Assembly (NCBI GenBank): GCA_002404465.1
Contig: DHJT01000084.1
Location: 1 to 59,321, forward strand
Reading direction: 5' to 3'
Source: Sutterella sp. UBA4713
Lineage (GTDB): Bacteria; Pseudomonadota; Gammaproteobacteria; Burkholderiales; Burkholderiaceae_F
Length of the DNA stretch: 59,321 nt
Below, in pieces: positions 35,701 through 46,100 of this stretch (the stretch's first letter is position 1; the number at the start of each line of letters is the position of its first letter). The position numbers were made by a program, and so were the translations under genes. A model generated the notes under the pieces. The model did not search any database, was not told the DNA's origin, and saw only the letters and a program-made list of their open reading frames with translations.

Positions 35701-36405
35701 ATGCGCATTCCCGGGAGTTTGCTCGAAGCTCCTGCCCGCGGCATCGGTCTTTTGGGTGGAACATTCGATCCGGTTCATATCGGACATATGATCTTAGCCG
35801 AACAAGCTCTTCGGAGTTTGTCCTTAGAGCGCATTGAATTTTTACCGGCTGGGAACCCGTGGCAAAAGCACCCGTCGACGCCGGCGGCGGACCGCGTTCA
35901 CATGCTTGAACTTGCCCTCGCGGGGAAACCGCATTTCTCGATTAATCTATGTGAAGTGACTCGACCCGGGCTTACATATACCATCGATACGCTACGCCGG
36001 ATGCGTCGGGAAAATGGACCTACTACCCCCTTGATTTTGATTCTCGGGGCCGATCAATGGGAAAACTTGCCCACATGGAAAGACTGGCAATTATTCCTAA
36101 ACTATGCCGACATCGCCGTCAGCACCCGGGACGGGAAACCCCCGAAATCCTGCTCGGAAGTGGCCTCTTGGGTGGCCGGCCGAACCAAATCAGCAAAGAA
36201 CCTCAACTCCGCTCCGTGCGGATTTGTCAGTTTTTTTTCCATTCCGCCCACATCGGCAAGTTCCTCTAAAATTCGGACTATCCTTAAAGGCCCTCTCTTA
36301 CAGGATACCGAATCGACTCTTGATACATGGCTCTGCCCCGATGTGAAAACCTACATTCGGGCTCATCATCTTTATACGGAACAGGAACAGTTAAACAATG
36401 GATAA
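35701..36405 (+). CDS. nadD: nicotinate-nucleotide adenylyltransferase
   Basis: 234 residues from the ATG at 35701. GLLGGTFDPVHIGHM holds the HxGH nucleotidyl-transfer motif, FLPAGNPWQK binds the pyridine mononucleotide, and SSSKIRTIL is the C-terminal (S/T)SxxIR motif. It forms deamido-NAD from NaMN and ATP. A roughly 13-residue extension precedes the Rossmann start. Its last 8 nt overlap the start of rsfS. Confidence 0.95.
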   Translation: MRIPGSLLEAPARGIGLLGGTFDPVHIGHMILAEQALRSLSLERIEFLPAGNPWQKHPSTPAADRVHMLELALAGKPHFSINLCEVTRPGLTYTIDTLRRMRRENGPTTPLILILGADQWENLPTWKDWQLFLNYADIAVSTRDGKPPKSCSEVASWVAGRTKSAKNLNSAPCGFVSFFSIPPTSASSSKIRTILKGPLLQDTESTLDTWLCPDVKTYIRAHHLYTEQEQLNNG

Positions 36406-37021
36406 GAAAACGTTACTGAAAACCGTCGTTGACGCCTTGGAAGACGTCAAAGGTCAAAATATCCGTGTTTACGACACGACGAAAAAAACGAGCGCGTTCG
36501 ACCATGTCGTCATTGCATCGGGAACGAGCAACCGCCAAACTCGGGCTCTTGCAAGCGCCGTTTCCAAAGCCGTTAAAGCGGCCGGCGGCAAAATCGGCGG
36601 AATCGAGGGTACCGACACAGGGGAGTGGGTTCTTGTGGACTGCGGATCCGTTATCTGTCACTGCATGCAACCGGCGATTCGCCAATATTACGACCTAGAA
36701 GAACTCTGGGGTCCAGATGCTCTCGATGTAAAAGCACTGTTTGCCAAGGCCGAACAAAACGAGCAAGAAACCAAGCCCGCTCGCAAGCGCGCAACTCGTA
36801 GTACGGCAACGAAAAAAGTCGAAAAGCCCAAGGTAACAAAGACAACTACAACAAAAAAGCCCGTCGCAAAAAAGACGGAGGCCAAAAAGACGACGCTCGT
36901 CAAGAAAACGGCGGAGAAAAACTCCGTCAAAACGGAAACGAAGAAGTGCATTTCCGCTCCGAAAAACCGCGCAACAAAAGCAAACGCTTCGTCCGTGAAA
37001 AAGAGTACGAAAGGCTCATAA
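36398..37021 (+). CDS. rsfS: ribosome silencing factor RsfS with a lysine-rich C-terminal tail
   Basis: 207 residues, about twice the normal size. Residues 1-118 are a standard RsfS/DUF143 domain: DVKGQNIRVYD, FDHVVIASGTSNRQTRALA, EGTDTGEWVLVDCG and the closing RQYYDLEELWG. It binds uL14 and blocks subunit joining under starvation. Residues about 121-207 form a low-complexity tail in which roughly one residue in four is lysine, with K-K-x repeats like AKKTEAKKTT, resembling histone H1 or AlgP tails. The frame stays open to a stop that abuts rlmH, so this is not a frameshift artefact. Confidence 0.93.
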   Translation: MDKKTLLKTVVDALEDVKGQNIRVYDTTKKTSAFDHVVIASGTSNRQTRALASAVSKAVKAAGGKIGGIEGTDTGEWVLVDCGSVICHCMQPAIRQYYDLEELWGPDALDVKALFAKAEQNEQETKPARKRATRSTATKKVEKPKVTKTTTTKKPVAKKTEAKKTTLVKKTAEKNSVKTETKKCISAPKNRATKANASSVKKSTKGS

Positions 37022-37489
37022 ATGCGTATTACCGTTGTCGCCGTCGGGCAACGTGAGGCTTCTTGGGTGAACACCGCCGTCAATGATTATCTTACGCGCT
37101 TTCCCAAGGGCTTTACCGTGCAATTACGAGAGTTAAAAACAGAGCCCAGAGCCGGGCAAAGCGCACTAAAGCTCATGCTCTCGGAAGCCAAACGCATCGA
37201 AAAGTCCGTCGATCCCGATGATTTCCTTGTCGTCTTAGACGAACGCGGACGAGATTTAACAACCGTTGAATTCGCTAAACGCATCGCGCAGTGGAAGGAT
37301 GAATCGCGAAACGTGACGTTTGTCATCGGAGGACCTGACGGTCTGGACGAGACCTTTAAAAAACGCGCCGATTTTTCCATACGACTCTCGTCCATGACGC
37401 TCCCGCACGCGCTGGCCCGTGTTTTGCTCTGCGAGCAACTGTATCGAGCTTGGTCAATTCTCAACAACCATCCCTATCACCGCGCATGA
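37022..37489 (+). CDS. rlmH: 23S rRNA (pseudouridine(1915)-N3)-methyltransferase
   Basis: 155 residues, exact RlmH length. SPOUT signature: LDERGRDLTTVEFA, VTFVIGGPDGLDE, SMTLPHALARVLLCEQLYRA and the C-terminal NNHPYHR. It methylates pseudouridine 1915 in helix 69 of assembled 70S ribosomes. The ATG follows the rsfS TAA with no gap and its stop overlaps maf by 4 nt. Confidence 0.97.
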   Translation: MRITVVAVGQREASWVNTAVNDYLTRFPKGFTVQLRELKTEPRAGQSALKLMLSEAKRIEKSVDPDDFLVVLDERGRDLTTVEFAKRIAQWKDESRNVTFVIGGPDGLDETFKKRADFSIRLSSMTLPHALARVLLCEQLYRAWSILNNHPYHRA

Positions 37490-38103
37490 CTTTGTTTTAC
37501 TTGGCCAGCAAAAGCCCCAGGCGTACGCAGATATTGCGTGATATCGGCTTTCACAATTTTGCTGTTCTTTCGGACAAAACCATCCCGACGGCTTTCGCCG
37601 GCGACGAAGTGCGCCTTGCCGGAGAAACGCCCGAGGCCTACGTCAGCCGCACTGCTCGAGAAAAAGTTCTTAGAGCCTTTGATCGTATTCGGGAGGATTC
37701 CCTTCCACGTCTCCCCGTTCTTGCTGCCGACACCGCAGTCATCCTCGGCGATACGATTTTCGGGAAACCGGTTGACCGCAATGAGGAAATCCGTTTTTTA
37801 AAGGCCCTTTCTGGCATGACGCATACCGTCCGCACCGCACTTGTCGTTGCTACATCCCCGACGGACATGTCTGAGGCAGTCAGCGTTTCACACGTGCATT
37901 TTCGTCGCCTGACCGATGAGGAAATCGCCTGGTACAGCGCAACCGAGGAACCCTATGACAAAGCCGGCGGTTACGCCGTTCAAGGACTTGCCGCAGCATA
38001 TATCGATCGAATCGAAGGAAGTTATAGCGGCATCATGGGACTTGCAGCTTACGAAACTGCCGCCCTCTTAAAAACTCTTAACATAATCCCGACAGAAAAA
38101 TAA
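37486..38103 (+). CDS. maf: Maf family nucleoside triphosphate pyrophosphatase (YhdE-type)
   Basis: 205 residues from the ATG at 37486, which overlaps the rlmH stop as ATGA. Motifs are YLASKSPRRTQIL, LAADTAVILGD (catalytic Asp), EEPYDKAGGYAVQG and IEGSYSGIMGL. The DKAGGYAVQG and GSYS motifs point to the YhdE dTTP/UTP subtype rather than the YceF m7GTP subtype. It removes non-canonical nucleotides. The rng gene that usually follows is replaced by a DEAD-box helicase. Confidence 0.94.
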   Translation: MTLFYLASKSPRRTQILRDIGFHNFAVLSDKTIPTAFAGDEVRLAGETPEAYVSRTAREKVLRAFDRIREDSLPRLPVLAADTAVILGDTIFGKPVDRNEEIRFLKALSGMTHTVRTALVVATSPTDMSEAVSVSHVHFRRLTDEEIAWYSATEEPYDKAGGYAVQGLAAAYIDRIEGSYSGIMGLAAYETAALLKTLNIIPTEK

Positions 38104-38141
38104 TTTCCGCTCGGCACATGTTTCAGTAATCGGATACTTTT

Positions 38142-39659
38142 GTGACACCCTCTTTTTCAAATTTCGGACTGCTCCCTATTCTTTTAAAAAACATCGAGCG
38201 ACTCGGCTACAAAGAACCCTCGCCGATACAAGTCAAAGCCATCGCACCGATTCTTCAGGGACACGACGTGCTGGCCGCCGCCCAAACAGGGACTGGGAAA
38301 ACTGCGGCCTTCGGCTTACCGCTCATCCAAAAGTTGTTGCAAGAAAATGCGCCGAGGAAAGAACGCTCCGCTCGTGCCTTGATTTTGGCGCCGACACGCG
38401 AACTGGCCGCACAGATTCAAGAAGCTATTCGAGCTTTCTCCTTAGGGACACCTCTTAAGACAGCCCTTGTCTTCGGCGGAGTCAATATTCGACCGCAAAA
38501 AACAGCTCTTGCATCCGGCATCGACATTCTTGTTGCAACTCCGGGACGTCTACTGGACCACATCGCGCAGAGAAATCTCACACTAAGCGATGTTCGCTTC
38601 CTCGTACTTGACGAAGCCGACCGTATGCTCGATATGGGTTTTATTCGGGACATCCGTAAGATTTTGGCCTTGGTCCCGCAGGAACGTCAAACCCTTCTTT
38701 TCTCCGCCACTTTTAACGATGAAGTTCTCACACTTGCGGAAAAATTTCTGACAAGCCCCGTACATATTGAAATTTCAAAAAACCAAGACTGCGCCCTGGT
38801 TCGGCAAGAGGTGTACTTTGTAGAAAAAAAACGTAAACGTGATTTGCTACGCGACCTTATTATTGACAACAATTGGCAACAAGTTCTCGTTTTTACTCGC
38901 ATGAAACACGCAGCCAACCGCCTTGCCGAACAACTGGCCCAAGACGGTCTGACAACCGCCGCTATTCACGGCAACAAGAGTCAGTCGGCACGGACAAAAG
39001 CCTTAAGCGGATTTAAAAACAAAACCGTCCGCGTGCTTGTTGCGACAGATATCGCTGCCCGCGGTCTGGATATTCAGGGGCTACCGCAGGTCGTTAACTA
39101 TGAACTTCCGAATGCCGCCGAAGACTATGTTCACCGCATCGGCCGAACAGGACGCGCCGGACACACAGGGCTTGCCGTCAGCCTCGTCGGTTCTGAAGAA
39201 CTTCCGGAACTTCGCGCCGTCGAACGCCTTTTGAAAAAGAACTTGACCATAAAAACAATACCGGGTTACGAGGTTCCGTCCGTTGCGACATCCGAAAATT
39301 CTGCGCCTAAAAAACGAGCACCCCGTCCCGAAAAACGATCACGTCGGGCGACTACAGTTCAAACGAACCGAAAAGGAACATCCGCCGACTCTGAGAAAAC
39401 CTCTGCGTCGAAAATCCCATCCTCCGCGCCGTTGGAATCATCGGGGGAAAAAATCTCACACATTCGGTATAGAAGGCTTGGAAAAATCGGCAAGAACCCA
39501 CACAACGGTTCCGTGCCAGCGAACAATCGGGGAAAAAGCCCCCGCCGAGCTCTCTCAAACAAACCGCAGAAGGCACTTGAAAAGGAACTGCACTTTGAAA
39601 CCGTTCGCTCGAACTTGCCTCCCGGAATACCGCTTTCACGTTTGCAGCGACGTCGGTAA
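38142..39659 (+). CDS. DEAD-box ATP-dependent RNA helicase (RhlE-like)
   Basis: 505 residues starting at a GTG. The Q motif (FGLLPILLKNIERLGYKEPSPIQ) is followed by AAAQTGTGKTAAF, PTRELAAQ, TPGRLLD, VLDEADRMLDMGF, LFSATF, VLVATDIAARGLDI and HRIGRTGRAG. The pattern is closest to RhlE of beta- and gammaproteobacteria. The last 110-120 residues are a basic, Ser/Arg/Lys-rich tail expected to bind RNA. It unwinds short RNA duplexes in ribosome assembly or decay. The gap to maf is 38 nt. Confidence 0.93.
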   Translation: MTPSFSNFGLLPILLKNIERLGYKEPSPIQVKAIAPILQGHDVLAAAQTGTGKTAAFGLPLIQKLLQENAPRKERSARALILAPTRELAAQIQEAIRAFSLGTPLKTALVFGGVNIRPQKTALASGIDILVATPGRLLDHIAQRNLTLSDVRFLVLDEADRMLDMGFIRDIRKILALVPQERQTLLFSATFNDEVLTLAEKFLTSPVHIEISKNQDCALVRQEVYFVEKKRKRDLLRDLIIDNNWQQVLVFTRMKHAANRLAEQLAQDGLTTAAIHGNKSQSARTKALSGFKNKTVRVLVATDIAARGLDIQGLPQVVNYELPNAAEDYVHRIGRTGRAGHTGLAVSLVGSEELPELRAVERLLKKNLTIKTIPGYEVPSVATSENSAPKKRAPRPEKRSRRATTVQTNRKGTSADSEKTSASKIPSSAPLESSGEKISHIRYRRLGKIGKNPHNGSVPANNRGKSPRRALSNKPQKALEKELHFETVRSNLPPGIPLSRLQRRR

Positions 39660-39689
39660 GAGGGAAATCGACCGCTCTGTTTCGGTACA

Positions 39690-40082
39690 ATGCTACGCAC
39701 TATGCTCAAGACGACACTTTATACGGCCCTTTTGTGCTCCGTGGCCCTTTTCTTTGCCGGATGCGCTTCACCCGACTCCTCGCAAGATGAAAAAGTCTCT
39801 TTGACCGAAACGCTAAAAGAAACGCGAGAGGCAAGGAACGTACCCTCTCTGATGAATGCGCCCACAAAATCGCTGGCGGTATGTACCTCCACGCAACCGA
39901 TGTCCGTGCAACTTCCGTTTAAATCGATTTTGTTCAACTGCGCCGATCTTAACGTTCAAGCAACCGTTGATGAAATGCGCGATGCCGGTTGGAGAGCCGA
40001 ATGTGTTGACATCGGCAAACCGGAAAACAAGAACGGCGTTGTCGGTATGTCACTGAAGTTGACCATGCGTAAAATCTTTTAG
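39690..40082 (+). CDS. small lipoprotein of unknown function
   Basis: 130 residues with a signal peptide ending in a lipobox (FFAGC, Cys25), so it should be lipidated by Lgt. The mature part is polar, with cysteines near CTSTQ, FNCAD and AECVD that could pair in the periplasm. I recognise no domain. An ATG four codons downstream (39702) is an equally possible start, because TACAAT overlapping the first ATG looks like a -10 and neither has a clear SD. It ends 8 nt before the aminopeptidase gene. Confidence 0.7.
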   Translation: MLRTMLKTTLYTALLCSVALFFAGCASPDSSQDEKVSLTETLKETREARNVPSLMNAPTKSLAVCTSTQPMSVQLPFKSILFNCADLNVQATVDEMRDAGWRAECVDIGKPENKNGVVGMSLKLTMRKIF

Positions 40083-40090
40083 GAACGACC

Positions 40091-41860
40091 ATGTCGCTTT
40101 CAATTCAGAACGTGCGCGATTTACTGGACAAACACGGACTGAGTGCTATCGTCATTCCGACAGGTGATCCGCACTCAAGTGAGTATCCGTGCCGTCATTG
40201 GCAATTAAGAAGGGCCCTTTGTCCTTTTACGGGTTCAGCCGGAAGCGTTGTGATCACAAACGATAAGGCCTTGCTCTGGACGGACTCTCGTTACTGGGAA
40301 CAAGCCAGAGAAGAATTGGACGGAACTCCGTTCGCTTTGATGTGTGACGGAGCCCCGTCGACTCCGAAACAGGCACCGTGGCTTTGTGCAAATCTACCTT
40401 ACGGCAGTCGAGTCGGCATTGATGCCTGCTCTTGTGCATTAGGACCGTTTTCTCAATTACAGTCTGCCTTAAAGTCGCGCGGCATGACGCTCGGTGATGT
40501 TTCCGAGGCCTTATATGCACTCTGGGATGATCGCCCCCCACTCGAAATCATTCCGGTTCTTCCCTTTGATTGCGGTCAGCGCCCGCGCTCGGAAAAGCTT
40601 TCGCTTGTTCGCCAGCATGTGAAGAAGGCAGGTGCCGACACCCTTTTGGTCTGTGCCTTAGATGACGTTGCGTGGCTATGTAACCTGCGAGGGGCGGATC
40701 TACCGCACACCCCGGTCTTTTTAGCGTATATGTTGATTCGAGAGGAATCCGCCGATCTTTTTATCGATCCGATGAAACTCGGACCGTCCACCGTCGCCTC
40801 GCTTCGAAAAGATGCCGTGCGGTGCCGCTCGTATGACGCTGTCGATGAGGCCCTGAAGGACCTGCCGGCATCCTCAGTCCTTTTTGTCGACCCGGCGCAA
40901 ATGAATGCGCATCTGTATGAGTCCGTACCGACAAACATACGCATTGTCACGGGAACAAATCCGGTGACTATTTTGAAGAGTCGCAAGAATCCGCAGGAAC
41001 TGACCTTCATTCGGGAAAGCATGATTGACGAGGGCGTAGCTCTTGTCTCACTTTTTGCTTGGATTAAGGAGCAACTGAGACAAGGCACCGTATTTTCCGA
41101 ATGGGATGTTTCCGAAAAACTCCTTGAGCTTCGACAGGCCTCTCCGAGATTTGTTGAAACAAGTTTTCAAACGATTGCCGCCGTCGGATCCAATGCTGCA
41201 CAACCGCACTATGCGCCGAGCCCGGAAAATTCCTCTCCGATGACTTCGGGAGCCATGCTTCTGATTGATTCAGGCGGTCAATATTTGACCGGAACAACGG
41301 ATATCACACGAACCGTCCGAATCGGTCCGGTTTCCGAGGCCATGAAACAAGACTATACGGCCGTGTTACGCTCTCATATAGCCTTGGCTACGGCTCGTTT
41401 CCCTGCCGGGATTCACGCCGGTCGTCTCGATTCCCTGGCCCGTAAACCGCTTTGGCAAGTCGGATCCGACTACGGACACGGAACCGGACACGGAGTCGGC
41501 TTCTTTTTAAACGTGCACGAATCTCCGCTTTCCATCTCACCGCGCACTCCGACCGCTGAGGCAACCCGCCTTGTAAATGGTGTTGTTGTTTCCAATGAAC
41601 CCGGGCTTTACAGAGCCGGTCTTTGGGGCGTACGACTTGAAAATCTCGTCACACCCGTTGCATCCGATTTTCAAGGTTTTTCCGAATTCGAAACTTTGAG
41701 TCTTTGCCCCTTTGACAGAACACTGATTCTTGCCGACCGTCTTGACGAATACGAAAAACTTTGGCTTAACAACTACCACGCGATCGTCCGAGAACGCTTA
41801 AGTCCGCATCTTCAGGAGACTGAAAAACACTGGTTGGACGAGGCAACGGCCCCTCTGTAG
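40091..41860 (+). CDS. Xaa-Pro aminopeptidase (aminopeptidase P, M24B)
   Basis: 589 residues: two creatinase-like N-terminal domains and a C-terminal pita-bread M24 domain, the long three-domain form related to eukaryotic XPNPEP1 rather than the roughly 440-residue E. coli PepP. Metal ligands are seen in LLIDSGGQYL and TTDITRTV (two Asp), GHGTGHGVGFFLNVHE (His), SNEPGLY (Glu) and RLENLV (Glu). It removes N-terminal residues ahead of proline. SD AGGAACG. Confidence 0.93.
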   Translation: MSLSIQNVRDLLDKHGLSAIVIPTGDPHSSEYPCRHWQLRRALCPFTGSAGSVVITNDKALLWTDSRYWEQAREELDGTPFALMCDGAPSTPKQAPWLCANLPYGSRVGIDACSCALGPFSQLQSALKSRGMTLGDVSEALYALWDDRPPLEIIPVLPFDCGQRPRSEKLSLVRQHVKKAGADTLLVCALDDVAWLCNLRGADLPHTPVFLAYMLIREESADLFIDPMKLGPSTVASLRKDAVRCRSYDAVDEALKDLPASSVLFVDPAQMNAHLYESVPTNIRIVTGTNPVTILKSRKNPQELTFIRESMIDEGVALVSLFAWIKEQLRQGTVFSEWDVSEKLLELRQASPRFVETSFQTIAAVGSNAAQPHYAPSPENSSPMTSGAMLLIDSGGQYLTGTTDITRTVRIGPVSEAMKQDYTAVLRSHIALATARFPAGIHAGRLDSLARKPLWQVGSDYGHGTGHGVGFFLNVHESPLSISPRTPTAEATRLVNGVVVSNEPGLYRAGLWGVRLENLVTPVASDFQGFSEFETLSLCPFDRTLILADRLDEYEKLWLNNYHAIVRERLSPHLQETEKHWLDEATAPL

Positions 41861-41992
41861 GCTTTAATCTCCTGGCGCCTGTACAATTCGTTACATTTGT
41901 TGAAAAAGATTTGTCATGTGCCGATTCGACAGTCTTTTAACTTCGCGATAACGTCGGTCAAACGGTTATTAAATTTTTTCAATAGACCCATC

Positions 41993-43114
41993 ATGCATAT
42001 TTGGACATTCGCAGTCAGACTGACTGCGCTTCTTTTTGCCGGTTCCGCCATGCTCGGATTCTTAAGCGGATGCGATAAGGAAGACTCAAAGCCGACAGCA
42101 ACATCCGAATCAGCCATTGCCGTACGAGCTGTCGATGTACGTCCTACCGATGAAATGCTTTGGATTGAAACGCTCGGAGAAACGGAAGGTGCTCGGCAGG
42201 TGGAAATTCGTGCTCAGGTTTCCGGCACCTTAAAAGAAATTTCCTACAAAGAAGGTGAACCCGTGCGAGCCGGTCAAACGCTTTTCATCATCGACGATGC
42301 CCCGTATAAGGCCGCCCTGAATGCTGCAAAAGCCTCGGTCGAGCAAGCCAAAGCCTCTGTTCAGATTGCTCTTTTAGACTACGCACGTTATGAAAAACTC
42401 CTTGAAGCGAATGCTACAAGTCGCAAACAATTTGATGAGGCCAGAAGCGCTCTAAGAGTCGCTCGTGCGCAACTTAAGCAAGCAGAAGCCAAAGAATCCG
42501 ACGCACGAGTGGCCTTTGACCGTACGCGTGTCAAAGCACCGAGTGACGGCGTTGCGGGACGTTGCGAACTGAATCTCGGAGCCCTCATCAGCGCCAATTC
42601 CACATATCTGACAACACTTACACAACCGGATAATCTTCGCGTGAAATTTCAAGTCTCCGAGCGTGACCTCGCCGGACACCCCATCACGCTGACGAATCCC
42701 GTTCGACTCTATGATGCCTCACGCCGTGAAATTGCGGCAAAGCTCGATTACGTTTCCCGACAAATGGACACGGTCACTTCGACGCGAACACTGCGTGCTA
42801 CCGTGGCTCCTGACTCCGACTTGGTACCCGGCCAACTCGTGGCTGTCCAACTCGGCGTTAAGAAACTATCCGGCATATTCCGCATCCCGCAGAAATCCAT
42901 CCAGCAATTGCCAGACGGAACGTACCGTGTCTTTACGGAGCAAAACGGTCAAGCCCGTTCCGTCCCAGTGACAGTCGGCAATTGGAAAGATACCGATTGG
43001 ATTGTGCTTACGGGGCTTAATGCCGGGGACAAAGTGCTCATTGATCAAATTCAACGGTTACGAGACGGACTGCCGATTTCCGTCACCGTCGAAACCCACG
43101 ACAACACGCCGTAA
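41993..43114 (+). CDS. RND efflux periplasmic adaptor lipoprotein (MexA/AcrA type)
   Basis: 373 residues from the ATG at 41993. The signal peptide ends in a lipobox (FLSGC). Then come the lipoyl/barrel-sandwich half (VEIRAQVSGTLKEISYKEGEPVRAG), a coiled-coil hairpin rich in Ala/Lys/Gln (about residues 105-170), the second lipoyl half (RVKAPSDGVAGRCELNLGALIS), and beta-barrel and membrane-proximal domains. It bridges the pump to an outer-membrane channel. It is 11 nt upstream of the pump gene; no channel gene or regulator is adjacent. Confidence 0.93.
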   Translation: MHIWTFAVRLTALLFAGSAMLGFLSGCDKEDSKPTATSESAIAVRAVDVRPTDEMLWIETLGETEGARQVEIRAQVSGTLKEISYKEGEPVRAGQTLFIIDDAPYKAALNAAKASVEQAKASVQIALLDYARYEKLLEANATSRKQFDEARSALRVARAQLKQAEAKESDARVAFDRTRVKAPSDGVAGRCELNLGALISANSTYLTTLTQPDNLRVKFQVSERDLAGHPITLTNPVRLYDASRREIAAKLDYVSRQMDTVTSTRTLRATVAPDSDLVPGQLVAVQLGVKKLSGIFRIPQKSIQQLPDGTYRVFTEQNGQARSVPVTVGNWKDTDWIVLTGLNAGDKVLIDQIQRLRDGLPISVTVETHDNTP

Positions 43115-43125
43115 TCGGGGATACT

Positions 43126-46100
43126 ATGCTCAGCCAGTTTTGCATTCGCCGTCCGATTTTTGCTTCGGTTTTGTCGATTCTGATTGTGCTCGGCGGCATC
43201 CTTTCCTACCTGATTTTGCCTGTCTCGCAGTATCCGAACATTGCTCCGCCGGCCGTTACGGTCTCAACATCCTGGGAGGGAGCAAGCGCCTCCGTTTTAG
43301 CCAGGACGGTTGCTGCTCCCATCGAAGATCAACTCTCGGGCATTCAAGGTCTTCTTTATTACAACACCAGCATTCGTTCAAACGGAAACGTTCGTATTTC
43401 ATGCATTTTTGACGTCGGAACAAACCCCAATGACGCTGTTTTGGAAATCAATAATCGCGTTCGGACCGTCGAAAAACGTCTTCCGAAAAAAATTCAGCAA
43501 GACGGCATCAGCGTGCGAAAACACGATGAAGAAACCCTCCTTATCGTGGCCTATACGTCTCCCGACGGTTCAATGAGCCGCGTTGACATGGCCGATTACG
43601 CCCTTTTAAATGTCGTCGACCAGTTGCGCCGCCTTCCGGGAATCGGCGATGTCAGCGTATTCGGCAATGCACAAGGGGCCATGCGCATCTGGCTGGATCC
43701 GCAGCGTATGGCTAAATTCAACATCACCCCCGACGATATCGATGCCGCCGTCAATGATAAAAACTACGAACGCGGTGCAGGGCGCATCGGCGTGGCTCCG
43801 ACAACGCCCGACCAGCAGCTCTTTTACACGACGAGAACAAAAGGGCAACTTCTGACGCCTGAAGAATTCGGATCCATCATTATTCGCGTCGATTCGGAAA
43901 ATCGTATTGTTCGCCTGCGTGACGTCGCCACCGTTGAACTCGGAAACCGCAGCTATGAGATGGTTAACATCTTTAACGGCAAACCCTCAATTACACTCGC
44001 CGTTTTTTTGCAAACCGGAGCCAATGCCGTCGCCGCTGCCAAGGCAGCAAAAGAGGAACTCTCCCGCCTTTCTCGCTTTTATCCGAAGAATAAACTCACC
44101 CACACGATTACCGACGACACAACGATTTTCGTTAATGCCTCTTTGCGAGAAGTATTCATTACGCTTGTTGAGGCAGGGCTACTCGTTTTGCTTGTCATTT
44201 ATCTTTTTTTGCAAAACTGGCGTGCTACCCTCATTCCGATGCTCTCGGTACCCGTTTCACTCATCGGAACCATGGCCGGTCTCTGGTTCTTTAATTTTTC
44301 CCTCAACACGCTCACACTCTTTGCAATGACTCTTGTCATCGGCATCGTCGTCGATGACGCAATTGTCGTTTTAGAAAACGTTTCACGCCTGATGTCCGAA
44401 GGTTTGAGCCCGAAAGAAGCGTCAAAAAAGGCAATGAAAGAAGTTTCCAGCGCTCTTGTGGCCATCATCCTCGTGCTTTCAGCCGTTTTTGTACCAGTGG
44501 CGTTTTTAGGCGGCATGGCAGGTGAGCTTTATCGACAATTTTCAGTAACCGTCGCCGTTGCCGTCTGCCTATCAGGCTTTGTTGCTCTGACACTGACTCC
44601 GGCCTTGTGTGCAATCCTTCTAACGGGCCAAAGACGTGCCAACAACCGCCTCTTTGACGCAGTCAATTGGCTTCTGTCCAAAGCCGGCGATCTGTACCTG
44701 CGCGGCATTACCTTCTTTTTAGATCACACAAAGAGCGCGGCTTTCGTCTTTTTCGGTGTCTGCGCCTCGGTTTATCTCCTTTTCATTTCCACACCGACGA
44801 CGTTTGTTCCCGTTGAGGACCAAGGAATCCTACGTATGTCATTTACGCTACCTTCGAGTGCCTCGTTTAACCGTACGGAAGAAGAAGTTGAGAAAATGCG
44901 GCGCCTGATTGAACAGAAACTCGACGGCGTCGAAAGCGTTCTGGCAATGGTCGGGAACGATCAACAAGGGAACGATATCCGCGCATCAGCCGCGACGTTT
45001 ATTTTGAAACTGAAGGACTGGGATAAACGCGAGAAAACCGCTTTCGAGTTACGCCGTGAATTGCAAAAACTCGGTGACACGTCAACAGAAGCCGTTGCCG
45101 TTGCCTCGCAACCGAATCCGATTCGGGGTTTGGGGCGCTCAAGCGGGTTTTCGGGCTATATTCAGGCTCACGGAACCGATGATCCGGTTCTTTTGCACGC
45201 CGTAGCCGATGACTTTATTACTGCGCTAAGGAAACGACCTGAATTAACGGGTGTGCGCCACATGATGCGTTCCGAAGCACCGATTATCGAAGTCAATGTC
45301 AATGAAGAAAAAGCTATGCGGCTTAATGTAACGACCGCAACGATTTTCTCAACGCTACAAAGCTTTTTTTCCGGCAATTACATTAATGACTTTACGCGAA
45401 ACGGAAAGATCCGACGCGTCATCATGCAAGCCGAACCGCGTTTCCGAATGAATCCGGAAGATCTGTCGCACTGCTGGGTTCGCAGTAGCGACGGAAACAT
45501 GATTCCGATGGGGGCCTTAATTACAACCAAGCGCGTCTCGGGAGCCGAAAGTCTGACGCGTAACGACGGGTATCTGGCAGCCATGTTTTCGGGTTCGGCC
45601 GTCGAGGGCGTCAGCTCGGGCGAGGCCGTGCGCCTTGTCGAAGAGATGGCCGAAAAATTCCTTCCGGAAGGATATGGAATTTCCTGGGTCGGACAGGCCT
45701 GGCATGAAAAACGCATCGGAAGTTCCTCAATGCAGGCCTTCGGTTTCGGTCTGGTCATTGTCTTCTTGCTCTTGGCCGCTCTGTATGAACGCTGGTCGCT
45801 TCCGATTGCCGTCATCATGTCGGTGCCGTTTGCTGTTTTAGGCGCTCTCACGGCGTTACAAATACGAACAACGCCTAACGATATTTATTTTCAAATCGGC
45901 CTGTTGGTTTTAATCGGTCTTTCGGCAAAAAATGCCATTTTGATTGTCGAGTTTGCCAGTGCAAAAATGCACGAAGGGCTCTCGGCACGAGAAGCGGCTC
46001 TTGCCGGGGCCAAGCTTCGCATGCGACCGATTCTCATGACATCGATGGCCTTTATCCTAGGCGTCTTACCCCTGGTTTTCAGCACAGGAGCCGGCGCCAT

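Noticed and set aside
36758..37021. Suspected frameshift or fusion at the end of rsfS because of the low-complexity tail
   Set aside because: The frame runs without interruption to a TAA that abuts the rlmH ATG, and no other frame encodes a recognisable domain there.
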